From contig JAUSPV010000287.1 of assembly GCA_030652755.1 (NCBI GenBank), forward strand, positions 1 to 38,706: 38,706 bases of DNA. The letters are read 5' to 3'. Positions 32,071 to 38,706 of the stretch are shown here, in pieces. Source of the stretch: Caulobacter sp. Lineage in GTDB: Bacteria; Pseudomonadota; Alphaproteobacteria; Caulobacterales; Caulobacteraceae. Made by a program: the position numbers and the translations under genes. The notes beneath the pieces were generated by a model. It saw only the letters and a program-made list of their open reading frames with translations. It was not told where the DNA came from and did no database searches. Position 1 is the stretch's first letter, and the number at the start of each line of letters is the position of its first letter.

Positions 32071-32799
32071 TCAGTTCTGTCCTGCCTGTACGCGCGCAAG
32101 CCGCAGGCCACGGACCCGGCGCGCCAGAATTTCCCCGCGCATGCGCAGCAACAGCAGCCACACATAAAACGCCGTGAAACCCAGCGCCATCAGCAGCAGC
32201 GGCACCAGCATGGACGCATGGATGGCCGGCGCATCGGCCCGCATCAGTGAGGCAGGTTGATGTAATGTATTCCACCAATCCACCGAAAATTTGATGATCG
32301 GCAGATTTACCGCGCCAACCAGAGCCAGAATCGCTGTTGTCTTTGCTGCGCGCACCGGCTCTTCAATGGCGTTCCATAGCGCAATGTACCCCAGATACAT
32401 AAACAGCAATATCAGTACCGACGTCATGCGCGCATCCCACGACCACCAGGTGCCCCATGTCGGCTTGCCCCAGATTGATCCGGTAACCAGCGCAATGGCG
32501 GTAAACACCAGGCCGATGGGCGCGGTGGCCTTGGCCGCGACATAGGCCAGCGGATGATTCCAGATCAGGCCGCTGCCGCTGGATATCGCCATCGCCCCAT
32601 AACAGAACATCGCCATCCAGGCGGCGGGCACGTGCACATACATGATGCGCATGATCTCGCCCTGATAATAATCCGGCGGCGAGAGGAACAGCCCCAGATA
32701 TGCCCCCAGCCCAAGCAGCAGCAAACTGATCCCCGCCGCCCACGGCGAAGCCTTTGCCGCCAGATCGTAAAATATTGCAGGATTGGCAAAACGCCACAT
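32071..32799 (-). CDS. ccmC: Heme-handling membrane protein CcmC
   Basis: Six-span membrane protein that presents heme to CcmE. 242 aa. Tryptophan-rich heme motif WGTWWSWDARMTS at about 115-127, with the two periplasmic His ligands H56 (YVHVPAA) and H180 (TLHQPAS). First gene of ccmCDEF. Upstream, between 32800 and 32911, the minus strand has TATGAT (32865-32870) that could be a -10 box and a 13-base inverted repeat, GCAGCG-a-CGCTGC, at 32833-32845; promoter not proven. ccmA and ccmB are not in the window. Confidence 0.96.
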   Translation of the reverse strand: MWRFANPAIFYDLAAKASPWAAGISLLLLGLGAYLGLFLSPPDYYQGEIMRIMYVHVPAAWMAMFCYGAMAISSGSGLIWNHPLAYVAAKATAPIGLVFTAIALVTGSIWGKPTWGTWWSWDARMTSVLILLFMYLGYIALWNAIEEPVRAAKTTAILALVGAVNLPIIKFSVDWWNTLHQPASLMRADAPAIHASMLVPLLLMALGFTAFYVWLLLLRMRGEILARRVRGLRLARVQAGQN

Positions 32800-32911
32800 G
32801 CGGGATTTATCCGGATTAGGGCACGCTGAGGGGCAGCGACGCTGCGGTTTGAACAGCTTTTTAGATCATAATGCCCGATGATGAAACAGAATATGGCGAG
32901 TTTTTCCCAAA

Positions 32912-33649
32912 TCAGGGAAAGCTGCATGCCTGCCCACGGGGTACAAAATGGAAATCAGCAAAGCCCGCATGGGCGGATTCACCGGTATTGTCGGTATCGG
33001 ATGCGATGGCCAGGGAGGTAAGCTGCGGCTGTCTGATTTTGAAGGCTTCGACAAAATCCGCCTGAATATCGCGCTGTTCGGCAACCCATTTCCCGGCATT
33101 TGCCGCACCTGACTGCACGACAATCATGCGGGCGCGATCCGTATAGGCGTTCCAGCGCATCGTCCCAACCGGATAGCGGTTATCCCAGACGTAATTCAGC
33201 GCGGCGTCGGGTGTGTCGGCGCCATAAATCGTGCGGCCAAGTTTCAGCTTTATCCGGGTGCCTATGGACAGATCCGAGGATGCAAGCTTAAAGGCAAGAT
33301 AAACCCGGGCGGCGTAATCATCACCGGCCTTCGTCGTCATGTCCGCGCTGCTCAACGGCGCATCCACCCGCCAGCGCCAGCACAGCATTGGCGTTGCCGC
33401 AAGATCAACAGTGACCGGGCGCGCCAGCAGCGCCATGCTGCGATCCGCCGTGGCTTCAATGGCGTTCACCCCGTCCCATTCCCGGACGCGGTATTGGGTG
33501 GCAGGAATATCCTCGTCAAACCGCACAACCCGCCATGGCACGGGCGGCATGGGGTTTGTGGCATCCAATTGCATGAGATTATCACGCCCATCCGCTTGCG
33601 CTGACGTGGATAGCATGAGCAGGAGGATCGTAGCAAAGATGTGAAGCAT
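32912..33649 (-). CDS. Secreted DUF3047 family protein
   Basis: A 245-aa exported protein: signal peptide at residues 1-19 (hydrophobic core, cleavage after AQA), then a beta-rich domain with LCWRWRVDAPL, DDYAARVYLAF, LNYVWDNRYPVG and the C-terminal ADFHF strand. These phrases match DUF3047, a periplasmic protein family of unknown function. Start near 33649. It lies upstream of ccmC on the same strand with a 112-base gap and is divergent from the RHH-PIN-HEPN genes. Confidence 0.85.
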   Translation of the reverse strand: MLHIFATILLLMLSTSAQADGRDNLMQLDATNPMPPVPWRVVRFDEDIPATQYRVREWDGVNAIEATADRSMALLARPVTVDLAATPMLCWRWRVDAPLSSADMTTKAGDDYAARVYLAFKLASSDLSIGTRIKLKLGRTIYGADTPDAALNYVWDNRYPVGTMRWNAYTDRARMIVVQSGAANAGKWVAEQRDIQADFVEAFKIRQPQLTSLAIASDTDNTGESAHAGFADFHFVPRGQACSFP

Positions 33650-33720
33650 GGTGATCCTTAACGGAAATCTGACTTAAAGGTAAGACTGGCAATGTAACGG
33701 GCTTGACCGGTTATTGGAAA

Positions 33721-33770
33721 GAACCCATAATGGTTCCAAATTGGTTTTGATAAGGGTTGCCGTTATGGGT
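33721..33770. promoter_or_regulatory. Operator-like inverted repeats before the RHH antitoxin
   Basis: GAACCCATAATGGTTC (33721-33736) is an imperfect palindrome. A wider pair, ACCCATAATGG (33723-33733) and CCGTTATGGGT (33760-33770), matches at 10 of 11 positions and reaches the antitoxin start codon. This is where a ribbon-helix-helix antitoxin would bind to control its own operon. Confidence 0.5.
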
Positions 33771-34010
33771 ATGACCATTACCTTGAAGAACATCCCAGAG
33801 GACATCTATCTTGGCCTCAAAAGTGCTGCCAAAGTGCATCGGCGGAGTCTGAACAGCGAAGTTATTGCCTGCCTGGAGCGCGTATTGACGCCCGCGAAAA
33901 TCAGCAACGATACGCACCTGGCCGTCGCCCAACAAATTAGAGATGAACTCAAGGGCAAGAAATTCAAGGTTGCGGATATTGAAAAGGCTATTGACCAGGG
34001 CCGCCTGTGA
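33765..34010 (+). CDS. FitA/VapB-like ribbon-helix-helix antitoxin
   Basis: An 81-aa DNA-binding antitoxin. ATG 33765 has AAGGG upstream; ATG 33771 is a close alternative. Residues 3-45 are an Arc-type ribbon-helix-helix (TITLKNIPEDIYLGLKSAA, then RSLNSEVIACLERVL), the FitA-like form usual for PIN-toxin partners. The C-terminal part (KGKKFKVADIEKAIDQGR) would cover the toxin. Its stop overlaps the toxin GTG (GTGA). Confidence 0.88.
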   Translation: MGMTITLKNIPEDIYLGLKSAAKVHRRSLNSEVIACLERVLTPAKISNDTHLAVAQQIRDELKGKKFKVADIEKAIDQGRL

Positions 34011-34408
34011 TTGTCGTTGACAGCAATGTCGTGGTGTATCTCTATCTGCCGACGGCCTTCACCCCAGAGGCTGTAAAATTGCGTGCAACAGAACCGGATT
34101 GGGCGGTCCCCAGACTATGGCGCAGTGAAATGCGCAGCGCCCTCAGTCTGTATATCCGCAAGGAACTGATCACATTTGAACAGGCATGCCGCATACAGAA
34201 CTCTGCCGAGACGCTGCTTGCCGCTTCCGAGTTTGATGTCCCGTCCCTGGAAATACTGCAACTCGTGCATGAAAGCGCTTGCTCTGCCTATGACTGCGAA
34301 TTTGTTGCGCTCGCCAAGGCGCTTGGCGTCAAACTGGTTACCTCCGACAAGAAGGTGCTGACGGCTTTCCCGGAAACAGCGGTGTCATTGGCGATAGCCG
34401 GGGCGTGA
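34007..34408 (+). CDS. PIN-domain toxin (VapC-like)
   Basis: A 133-aa PIN-domain ribonuclease toxin; relatives cut tRNA or rRNA using Mg or Mn. GTG 34007 overlaps the antitoxin stop by 4 bases. The acidic site is complete: D5 (IVVDSN), E41 (LWRSEMRSAL), D96 (SAYDCEFVALA) and D114 (LVTSDKKVL). It looks active. The HEPN-type gene begins 39 bases later on the same strand. Confidence 0.93.
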   Translation: MIVVDSNVVVYLYLPTAFTPEAVKLRATEPDWAVPRLWRSEMRSALSLYIRKELITFEQACRIQNSAETLLAASEFDVPSLEILQLVHESACSAYDCEFVALAKALGVKLVTSDKKVLTAFPETAVSLAIAGA

Positions 34409-34447
34409 GGCGTGTTACCGCACAATAAAGTTAAAGAGGTCATTTCA

Positions 34448-35797
34448 GTGAGTGAAAATCCAGATCACGAATTTGATGGATGCCTCCATACAAAAGACGG
34501 CCAAAATTTACTTTGCGATATTCAAGTGTGGTTGCCACGGTCACCATCTGCGGACGCAAAGGTGCAAGTGGTAGTAATGGGAGTTATTGCGCATGACCTG
34601 CCTCAAGGCTTGGTGAGTTTGACAAGCGACAAATTACTTGAAGCCCAAGGGTTCCGTTTTTCAGCAAAGGAAGTCTTGATACGCCGCGCTACCTCTCAAT
34701 CGTTTAGAAGAAAGGCGGGAGGCGCCAAGCTTACCATTGCGCACGTTGGAAGCTGGACAATAGAGCAAATGCGGCTGGGGAACACAACAGCGCCAGATAA
34801 TGCTGACGCCAGCGCTAAGGATACTATCGTTAAATCCGTTGATCTGGTTCTCAGTTCATTGAGTTACGCACAACCGCAAGTTCCTGTCGATTGCAAGGGC
34901 AACAGGACAGTTGAGGAATTGGATCCCCCTCGGGTGCTGCGGTTCGCTAATTCCTCTGGAGAAATCTTGTGTGCGTGGGAATTGCAGCGACACTGGCGCT
35001 GGGCACGGATCACACGAGACGAGATCAGTGCAACGAGCTTTCCTATCCTTCATTGGACAGATTTCAAGGATCATTGCGCTACTTCGCTAGCGCGGGAGGA
35101 ACTCGTGCATCTGGGAGATGATGCTTGCGTTTTGTTGTCGCTTGCCGCGCGTCACCGGGTTGCTGTTCACACAATCAACAGTTTTACTGACTCAACGCAC
35201 GCGCAAGAATGGCGATACCCGCTACAGCGTGTGCGGGCAATCACCGAAGAGGAAGCATGCGGACCACTGATCGGTGAAGAAGAACTTGAATGTTATTTTG
35301 AACATGCAACGCGTTGGTGGTCCGGATTGACCGATATTCAACAGGACTCCGTTCGGCTGGCGGTTTTCGCAATAAATCCAATTATGGACTCAGATATTGA
35401 ATCTCGGTTCTTGAGTTTGTTCACGGCGCTGGAGGGGTTGACTAAGCGCTGGGGAAAAGGCGGACACTTTTGCTCAAGTTTCAGCGCCATGGTGCAGACC
35501 TATCCAGTACAGATTGGCGGCTTGTGGCCGGTATGCGGAGGTAAGGACGAAAAGAGTCTGTATTGGCTCAGAAACGAAATTGCACATGGTGGCTCTGTGA
35601 TGCGCTTCGCGCCTGGCGCGTTACCGCTAGCGTCAGACCATCTCCAGCTTTGGCTTGAGCACGTGCTGCTCGCATTGATGCAATATGGTAAGCAGAGGCA
35701 CTACAGGGACTGGCTAACGGACCAAGTTTTCAAGCAGAACGATGAAGTAAAGCGGATGATGCTTGCGCTGCATGAACAAGATTCAGGTGCAGCTTGA
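34448..35797 (+). CDS. HEPN (ApeA-like) domain protein, candidate defence RNase
   Basis: A 449-aa protein. I choose GTG 34448 because AAAGAGG lies about 8 bases upstream; a GTG at 34412, 3 bases after the PIN stop, is possible. Residues about 1-300 show beta-rich, Trp-containing sequence that I do not recognise, perhaps an ApeA-type N-terminal sensing domain. The last third is helical, with SRFLSLFTALEGLTKR (near 321-336) and WLRNEIAHGG, giving the HEPN catalytic R-x4-H as R375 to H380. This LE...RN-H pairing is the Apea-like HEPN pattern. Such proteins act in abortive infection as RNA-cutting enzymes. GC is the lowest in the window (about 48 percent by eye), suggesting transfer. Defence function is inference. 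Confidence 0.6.
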   Translation: MSENPDHEFDGCLHTKDGQNLLCDIQVWLPRSPSADAKVQVVVMGVIAHDLPQGLVSLTSDKLLEAQGFRFSAKEVLIRRATSQSFRRKAGGAKLTIAHVGSWTIEQMRLGNTTAPDNADASAKDTIVKSVDLVLSSLSYAQPQVPVDCKGNRTVEELDPPRVLRFANSSGEILCAWELQRHWRWARITRDEISATSFPILHWTDFKDHCATSLAREELVHLGDDACVLLSLAARHRVAVHTINSFTDSTHAQEWRYPLQRVRAITEEEACGPLIGEEELECYFEHATRWWSGLTDIQQDSVRLAVFAINPIMDSDIESRFLSLFTALEGLTKRWGKGGHFCSSFSAMVQTYPVQIGGLWPVCGGKDEKSLYWLRNEIAHGGSVMRFAPGALPLASDHLQLWLEHVLLALMQYGKQRHYRDWLTDQVFKQNDEVKRMMLALHEQDSGAA

Positions 35798-35846
35798 GCC
35801 TAACATCGAACCAAACAGGGTTGCCAAGCCGAAGCAGCGATAAGTC

Positions 35847-35886
35847 CGCCTTCGTTCCTATGGAGCTACGGCGCGCTTTGCGCGCC
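35847..35886. repeat. Compound palindromic element next to tRNA-Ala
   Basis: An imperfect palindrome, CGCCTTCGTTCC-tat-GGAGCTACGGCG (35847-35873), runs into a perfect 7-bp stem, GGCGCGC-ttt-GCGCGCC (35870-35886). It lies 10 bases past the 3' end of the tRNA gene and after the HEPN gene. It may end tRNA transcription on the minus strand, though no T-run follows, or be a dispersed repeat. The rest of 35798-35895 shows nothing else. Confidence 0.5.
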
Positions 35887-35895
35887 AACGAAAAC

Positions 35896-35971
<76 letters not shown>

Positions 35972-36132
35972 ATAAACGCCTTTCTGGATGCGCCGCTGCG
36001 CGCCAGTCAAGGGTCAGGCAGGGTTTTAGGGTCGCGAACGTCCCGTGTCAAGCGCTCCGCTCTGTTCGGCGCTTGCATGACTCGCCGGGCGCGGGTACAT
36101 GTTGCGGGGCAAACCGGCGGACAAGGCGTATC

Positions 36133-36423
36133 ATGCAGGCAGTTTTCTGGCTAATAAACGAATTACTTAACCTTTATTGGTGGGTGATTATCATCGGAGC
36201 GGTTTTAAGCTGGCTCGTGGCGTTTGAAGTTGTCAATACACGCAACCGTTTTATCGCTATGGTCCTGGACTTTACCTATCGGCTGACCGAACCCGTCTTG
36301 CGCCCGATACGCCGTTTCCTGCCCGATCTGGGCGGCATCGACATATCGCCCGTAATATTACTGCTGGGCATCATGTTCGTGCAGAAACTATTATTTGATC
36401 TGTCGCGGTCCATGGCCTTCTGA
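36133..36423 (+). CDS. YggT family membrane protein
   Basis: A 96-aa inner-membrane protein with two hydrophobic regions (about 5-31 and 74-92). The conserved link between them reads [25 protein letters not shown] in pieces: EPVLRPIRR, then LGGIDISPV, the YggT hallmark. ATG 36133 has AAGG upstream. The family is tied to membrane and osmotic or division-related roles without a fixed function. folD follows after 45 bases on the same strand. Confidence 0.93.
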   Translation: MQAVFWLINELLNLYWWVIIIGAVLSWLVAFEVVNTRNRFIAMVLDFTYRLTEPVLRPIRRFLPDLGGIDISPVILLLGIMFVQKLLFDLSRSMAF

Positions 36424-36468
36424 GCCAATGCCGCAAATGTCCACCAGCCTATAATGGGAACCTGATCG

Positions 36469-37368
36469 ATGGATAAAGCCCAAATCATCGATGGCAAGGC
36501 CTATGCGGAAGGCCTGCGCGCACGCGTGGCGCGTGACGTGCAGATTCTGAGCAACACGCATGGGCTGACGCCGGGACTGGGCGTCGTGCTGGTGGGCGAT
36601 GACCCGGCCAGCCAGATTTATGTGCGCAATAAGGGCGTACAGGCAGTACAGGCCGGCATGCGCAGTTTTGAAACCAGACTGCCAGCGGACGCCACCCTTG
36701 AAGAGGTGCTGGGCGCAGTAAGGGCTTTCAACGCCGATCCATCTGTGCACGGATTTCTGGTGCAGCTTCCGCTTCCCAAACATCTGCCCGAGGCGGAAAT
36801 ACTCGAGGCCATCGACCCTGCCAAGGACGCAGACGGTATTCATCTGATCAATGCGGGTCTATTGGCAAGCGGTCTGGACGGGGCCGCGCCCTGTACGCCG
36901 GTGGGCTGTATTCTATTGATCAAACATATACGCGGCAATAACCTGTCGGGGTTGGAGGCGGTCGTTATCGGGCGTTCCAATATTGTAGGCAAGCCGGTCG
37001 CGCAATTATTGCTGCGCGAAAACTGCACCGTTACAATCGCGCATTCACGCACCCGCGATCTGGCGGCGGTGTGCCGCCGGGCGGATATACTGATTGCCGC
37101 CGTCGGCCAGCCGGAACTGGTGCGCGGCGACTGGATAAAGCCCGGCGCAACGGTCATTGATGTGGGCGTAAACCGGCTGCCTGCCCCGGAAAAGGGCGTT
37201 GGAAAAACCCGGCTGGTGGGCGATGTCTGTTTTGCGGAGGCGCTGGAGGTTGCAGGTGCTGTAACGCCGGTGCCGGGCGGTGTGGGCCCCATGACCATTG
37301 CATGTCTGTTGCGCGCGACATTAATTGCGGCCTGCCGGCAAAATGAAATAGTGGTTCCGGAAATTTAG
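36469..37368 (+). CDS. folD: Methylenetetrahydrofolate dehydrogenase/cyclohydrolase
   Basis: Interconverts 5,10-methylene-, methenyl- and 10-formyl-tetrahydrofolate using NADP, feeding purine and formyl-Met synthesis. 299 aa, normal length. Catalytic Y51 and K55 in SQIYVRNKG, after LVGDDPAS; folate-site [20 protein letters not shown] motif [14 protein letters not shown]; closing [11 protein letters not shown]. All family residues are present. ATG 36469. Lies between the YggT gene and a TPR lipoprotein gene, all the same strand, short gaps. Confidence 0.97.
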   Translation: MDKAQIIDGKAYAEGLRARVARDVQILSNTHGLTPGLGVVLVGDDPASQIYVRNKGVQAVQAGMRSFETRLPADATLEEVLGAVRAFNADPSVHGFLVQLPLPKHLPEAEILEAIDPAKDADGIHLINAGLLASGLDGAAPCTPVGCILLIKHIRGNNLSGLEAVVIGRSNIVGKPVAQLLLRENCTVTIAHSRTRDLAAVCRRADILIAAVGQPELVRGDWIKPGATVIDVGVNRLPAPEKGVGKTRLVGDVCFAEALEVAGAVTPVPGGVGPMTIACLLRATLIAACRQNEIVVPEI

Positions 37369-37392
37369 CCCGGCAAACAAAGGCCGTACGCC

Positions 37393-38604
37393 ATGCGCAC
37401 GGGAAGAGTGATTTTGCTGATAGCGGCTATGCTGCTGGCGGCCTGTGATGCGCCAAGGCCGCTGCGCGGCGCATGCAGCGGAGAGGATCTGAAATCCGGT
37501 CTGCTGTATGCCGATTGTTCACCCGACGCTGCGCTGTCCCGGCGTACAGATAAATCCAATATATCTTTACTCGACCGGATCACACTCTATCCGGTGCTGG
37601 AGGATTTTGACGGGCCAATCGAGGGCATTCGCCCGGACTATCTGTTCTATCCGGTTTCCACTGGCGCATTGGTCAATCGTGCGGTCGCGCATGTGCATAA
37701 CGGCTATTATCTGGCCGCGATCGAAAATCTGGATTCAGCGCTGAATTTTAATCCCGTAGCGGTGGATGCCTATTATGCGCGCGGACGGATTTATGGCCTG
37801 ATCGGGCGTCCGCGTCAGGCGGTCAGTGATCTGAATGAGGCCTGGCGATTAACTGGCGGGCGCAGCGACATTGCCTATCATCGCGCCAATGCCAATCGCC
37901 AGATCGGGCGGCTAGGGGCGGCGCTTGAGGATTATGATTTTGTGCTCAAACATGAACCGCTTCATGTGGGCGCCATTATCAACCGTGGCGCGGTGCGTCA
38001 TCTATTGGGCTTAATACCCGAAGCGTTGGCCGATTATAATATCGCCTTAAAGCACCAGGCCAATAGCCGCGCGGCGACATATAATCGCAGCATCGCCAAC
38101 ATCCAGCGAGGCGATCTTGCCGCTGCGCTGGTCGATCTGGATATATTGGTGCAGAGATTTCCGCTAGAGCTGGATCTTTACCGCAGACGCGCGCTGGTCC
38201 ACGCCCAATCCGGCGAAATGGCGGCGGCCCATGCAGATTATGAGCAGGTTTTGGCGGCGTTCCCGGATGATGTGGACGCGCTGATTGGCCGTGGCCGGTT
38301 GCGCGTGGCCGCAGGGGAATTCAAGGCGGCGGAAATTGATTTTAATCGTGCCTTGCGCCTGTCTCCCGGCAATGCAGATGGCCTGTTGGCGCGCGGTCAG
38401 GCCCTTATGGCGCAGGGCAATCTGCAGTCCGCGCTGCTTAATCTGGACGCCGCCATCCAGAACGATCCCGGCAGGGCGGAGGCCTATGCCGTCCGCGCCA
38501 TGCTGCGTCATCAGATGGGGCAGGGGGGCCGCGCCGGTGCAGATGAAGAAATGGCTGCAAAACTGCGCGCACGGGTTTTTCCTGGCGGAGTGGTCCTGCA
38601 ATAG
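37393..38604 (+). CDS. TPR-repeat lipoprotein
   Basis: A 403-aa exported lipoprotein: hydrophobic signal with lipobox LAAC (Cys18), so it would be anchored to a membrane by lipid. After a linker of about 90 residues come about eight 34-residue TPR-like helix pairs (from near residue 95), seen as repeating A-x-x-x-x-G-x-x-x-x-A-x-x-D-x-x-x-A-x-x-x-x-P patterns, for example GYYLAAIENLDSALNFNP and GEFKAAEIDFNRALRLSP. TPR proteins hold partner proteins; the partner is unknown. Starts 24 bases after folD and is probably co-transcribed. Confidence 0.88.
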   Translation: MRTGRVILLIAAMLLAACDAPRPLRGACSGEDLKSGLLYADCSPDAALSRRTDKSNISLLDRITLYPVLEDFDGPIEGIRPDYLFYPVSTGALVNRAVAHVHNGYYLAAIENLDSALNFNPVAVDAYYARGRIYGLIGRPRQAVSDLNEAWRLTGGRSDIAYHRANANRQIGRLGAALEDYDFVLKHEPLHVGAIINRGAVRHLLGLIPEALADYNIALKHQANSRAATYNRSIANIQRGDLAAALVDLDILVQRFPLELDLYRRRALVHAQSGEMAAAHADYEQVLAAFPDDVDALIGRGRLRVAAGEFKAAEIDFNRALRLSPGNADGLLARGQALMAQGNLQSALLNLDAAIQNDPGRAEAYAVRAMLRHQMGQGGRAGADEEMAAKLRARVFPGGVVLQ

Positions 38605-38681
38605 CTGCCACTTGAAATTGTCGCGCTGTGGGGCTAGGTTGCGCGGCAATTGAAACTGCCAACTTCAATATTCTGGTAAAT

Positions 38682-38706
38682 GCCGCCGTAGCTCAGCTGG
38701 TTAGAG
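38682..38706 (+). tRNA. tRNA 5' end, cut by window edge
   Basis: The last 25 bases, GCCGCCG-TA-GCTC-AGCTGGTTA-GAG, are the acceptor 5' strand and D-arm of a tRNA. The anticodon is beyond the window, so the amino acid cannot be read. Threonine is possible from the acceptor sequence but is only a guess. The 77 bases before it hold no gene. Confidence 0.85.

Noticed and set aside
33650-33764. Attachment repeat matching the tRNA-Ala 3' end at the far side of the HEPN patch
   Set aside because: I found no direct repeat of the tRNA 3' sequence there, so integration at the tRNA is not shown.
35870-35886. Intrinsic terminator for the HEPN gene or tRNA
   Set aside because: The stem is perfect but neither strand has a T-run after it, so I list it as a palindromic element only.

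Overview
The window reads as two alphaproteobacterial blocks joined inside one gene. From base 1 to about 30.7 kb the DNA is very GC-rich, with third codon positions almost all G or C. The gene content fits a member of the Caulobacterales (Caulobacter/Phenylobacterium-like): a TipN-like polarity factor beside ppc, and the conserved run ccmF-ccmH-degP-response regulator-histidine kinase-glnE. From about 30.75 kb to the end, GC drops to roughly 50-55 percent, codon choice changes (TTA, ATA, AAA, TTT appear), and the genes look like those of a different alphaproteobacterium. The change falls in the most conserved motif of ccmF, with the reading frame kept. That is the signature of a chimeric assembly join, or less likely of homologous recombination or replacement.

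Layout of the GC-rich block. At 0.1-2.9 kb, on the plus strand, lie a sulfatase, a TetR-type regulator and a methyltransferase. At 2.9-4.9 kb a membrane histidine kinase overlaps a LuxR-type response regulator. At 5.1-7.0 kb a small outer-membrane beta-barrel protein and an acyl-CoA dehydrogenase converge on a strong hairpin. At 7.2-12.4 kb are ppc and the tipN-like gene, separated by an 18-bp perfect palindrome. At 12.6-18.4 kb are a small membrane protein, two MFS transporters, a DUF423 protein and a tightly overlapping three-gene operon of poorly known proteins (DUF7064-like, phosphotransferase, DUF6285-like). At 18.4-21.3 kb are a ParDE toxin-antitoxin pair with a 21-bp operator-like palindrome, an epoxide-hydrolase-like enzyme, a REP-like hairpin pair and a proline iminopeptidase. 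At 21.3-29.5 kb, all on the minus strand, are ccmH, a DegP-like protease, an OmpR-type two-component system, a Xre-RES toxin-antitoxin module and glnE.

Layout of the lower-GC block. ccmC-ccmD-ccmE-ccmF (minus strand, start/stop overlaps) encode heme delivery and ligation for cytochrome c maturation. A secreted DUF3047 protein follows. Next is an accessory patch (33.7-35.8 kb, still lower GC): a ribbon-helix-helix antitoxin, a PIN toxin and a 449-residue protein ending in a HEPN/ApeA-like domain with an intact RNEIAH motif. This patch abuts a palindromic element and tRNA-Ala(CGC). Then come a YggT-family protein, folD, a TPR lipoprotein and the first 25 bases of another tRNA cut by the window edge.

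The best candidates for something new are the RHH-PIN-HEPN gene group next to the tRNA, and the placement of a Xre-RES toxin-antitoxin pair with 4-base overlaps directly onto glnE. The ccmF join should be settled before any biology is read across it.
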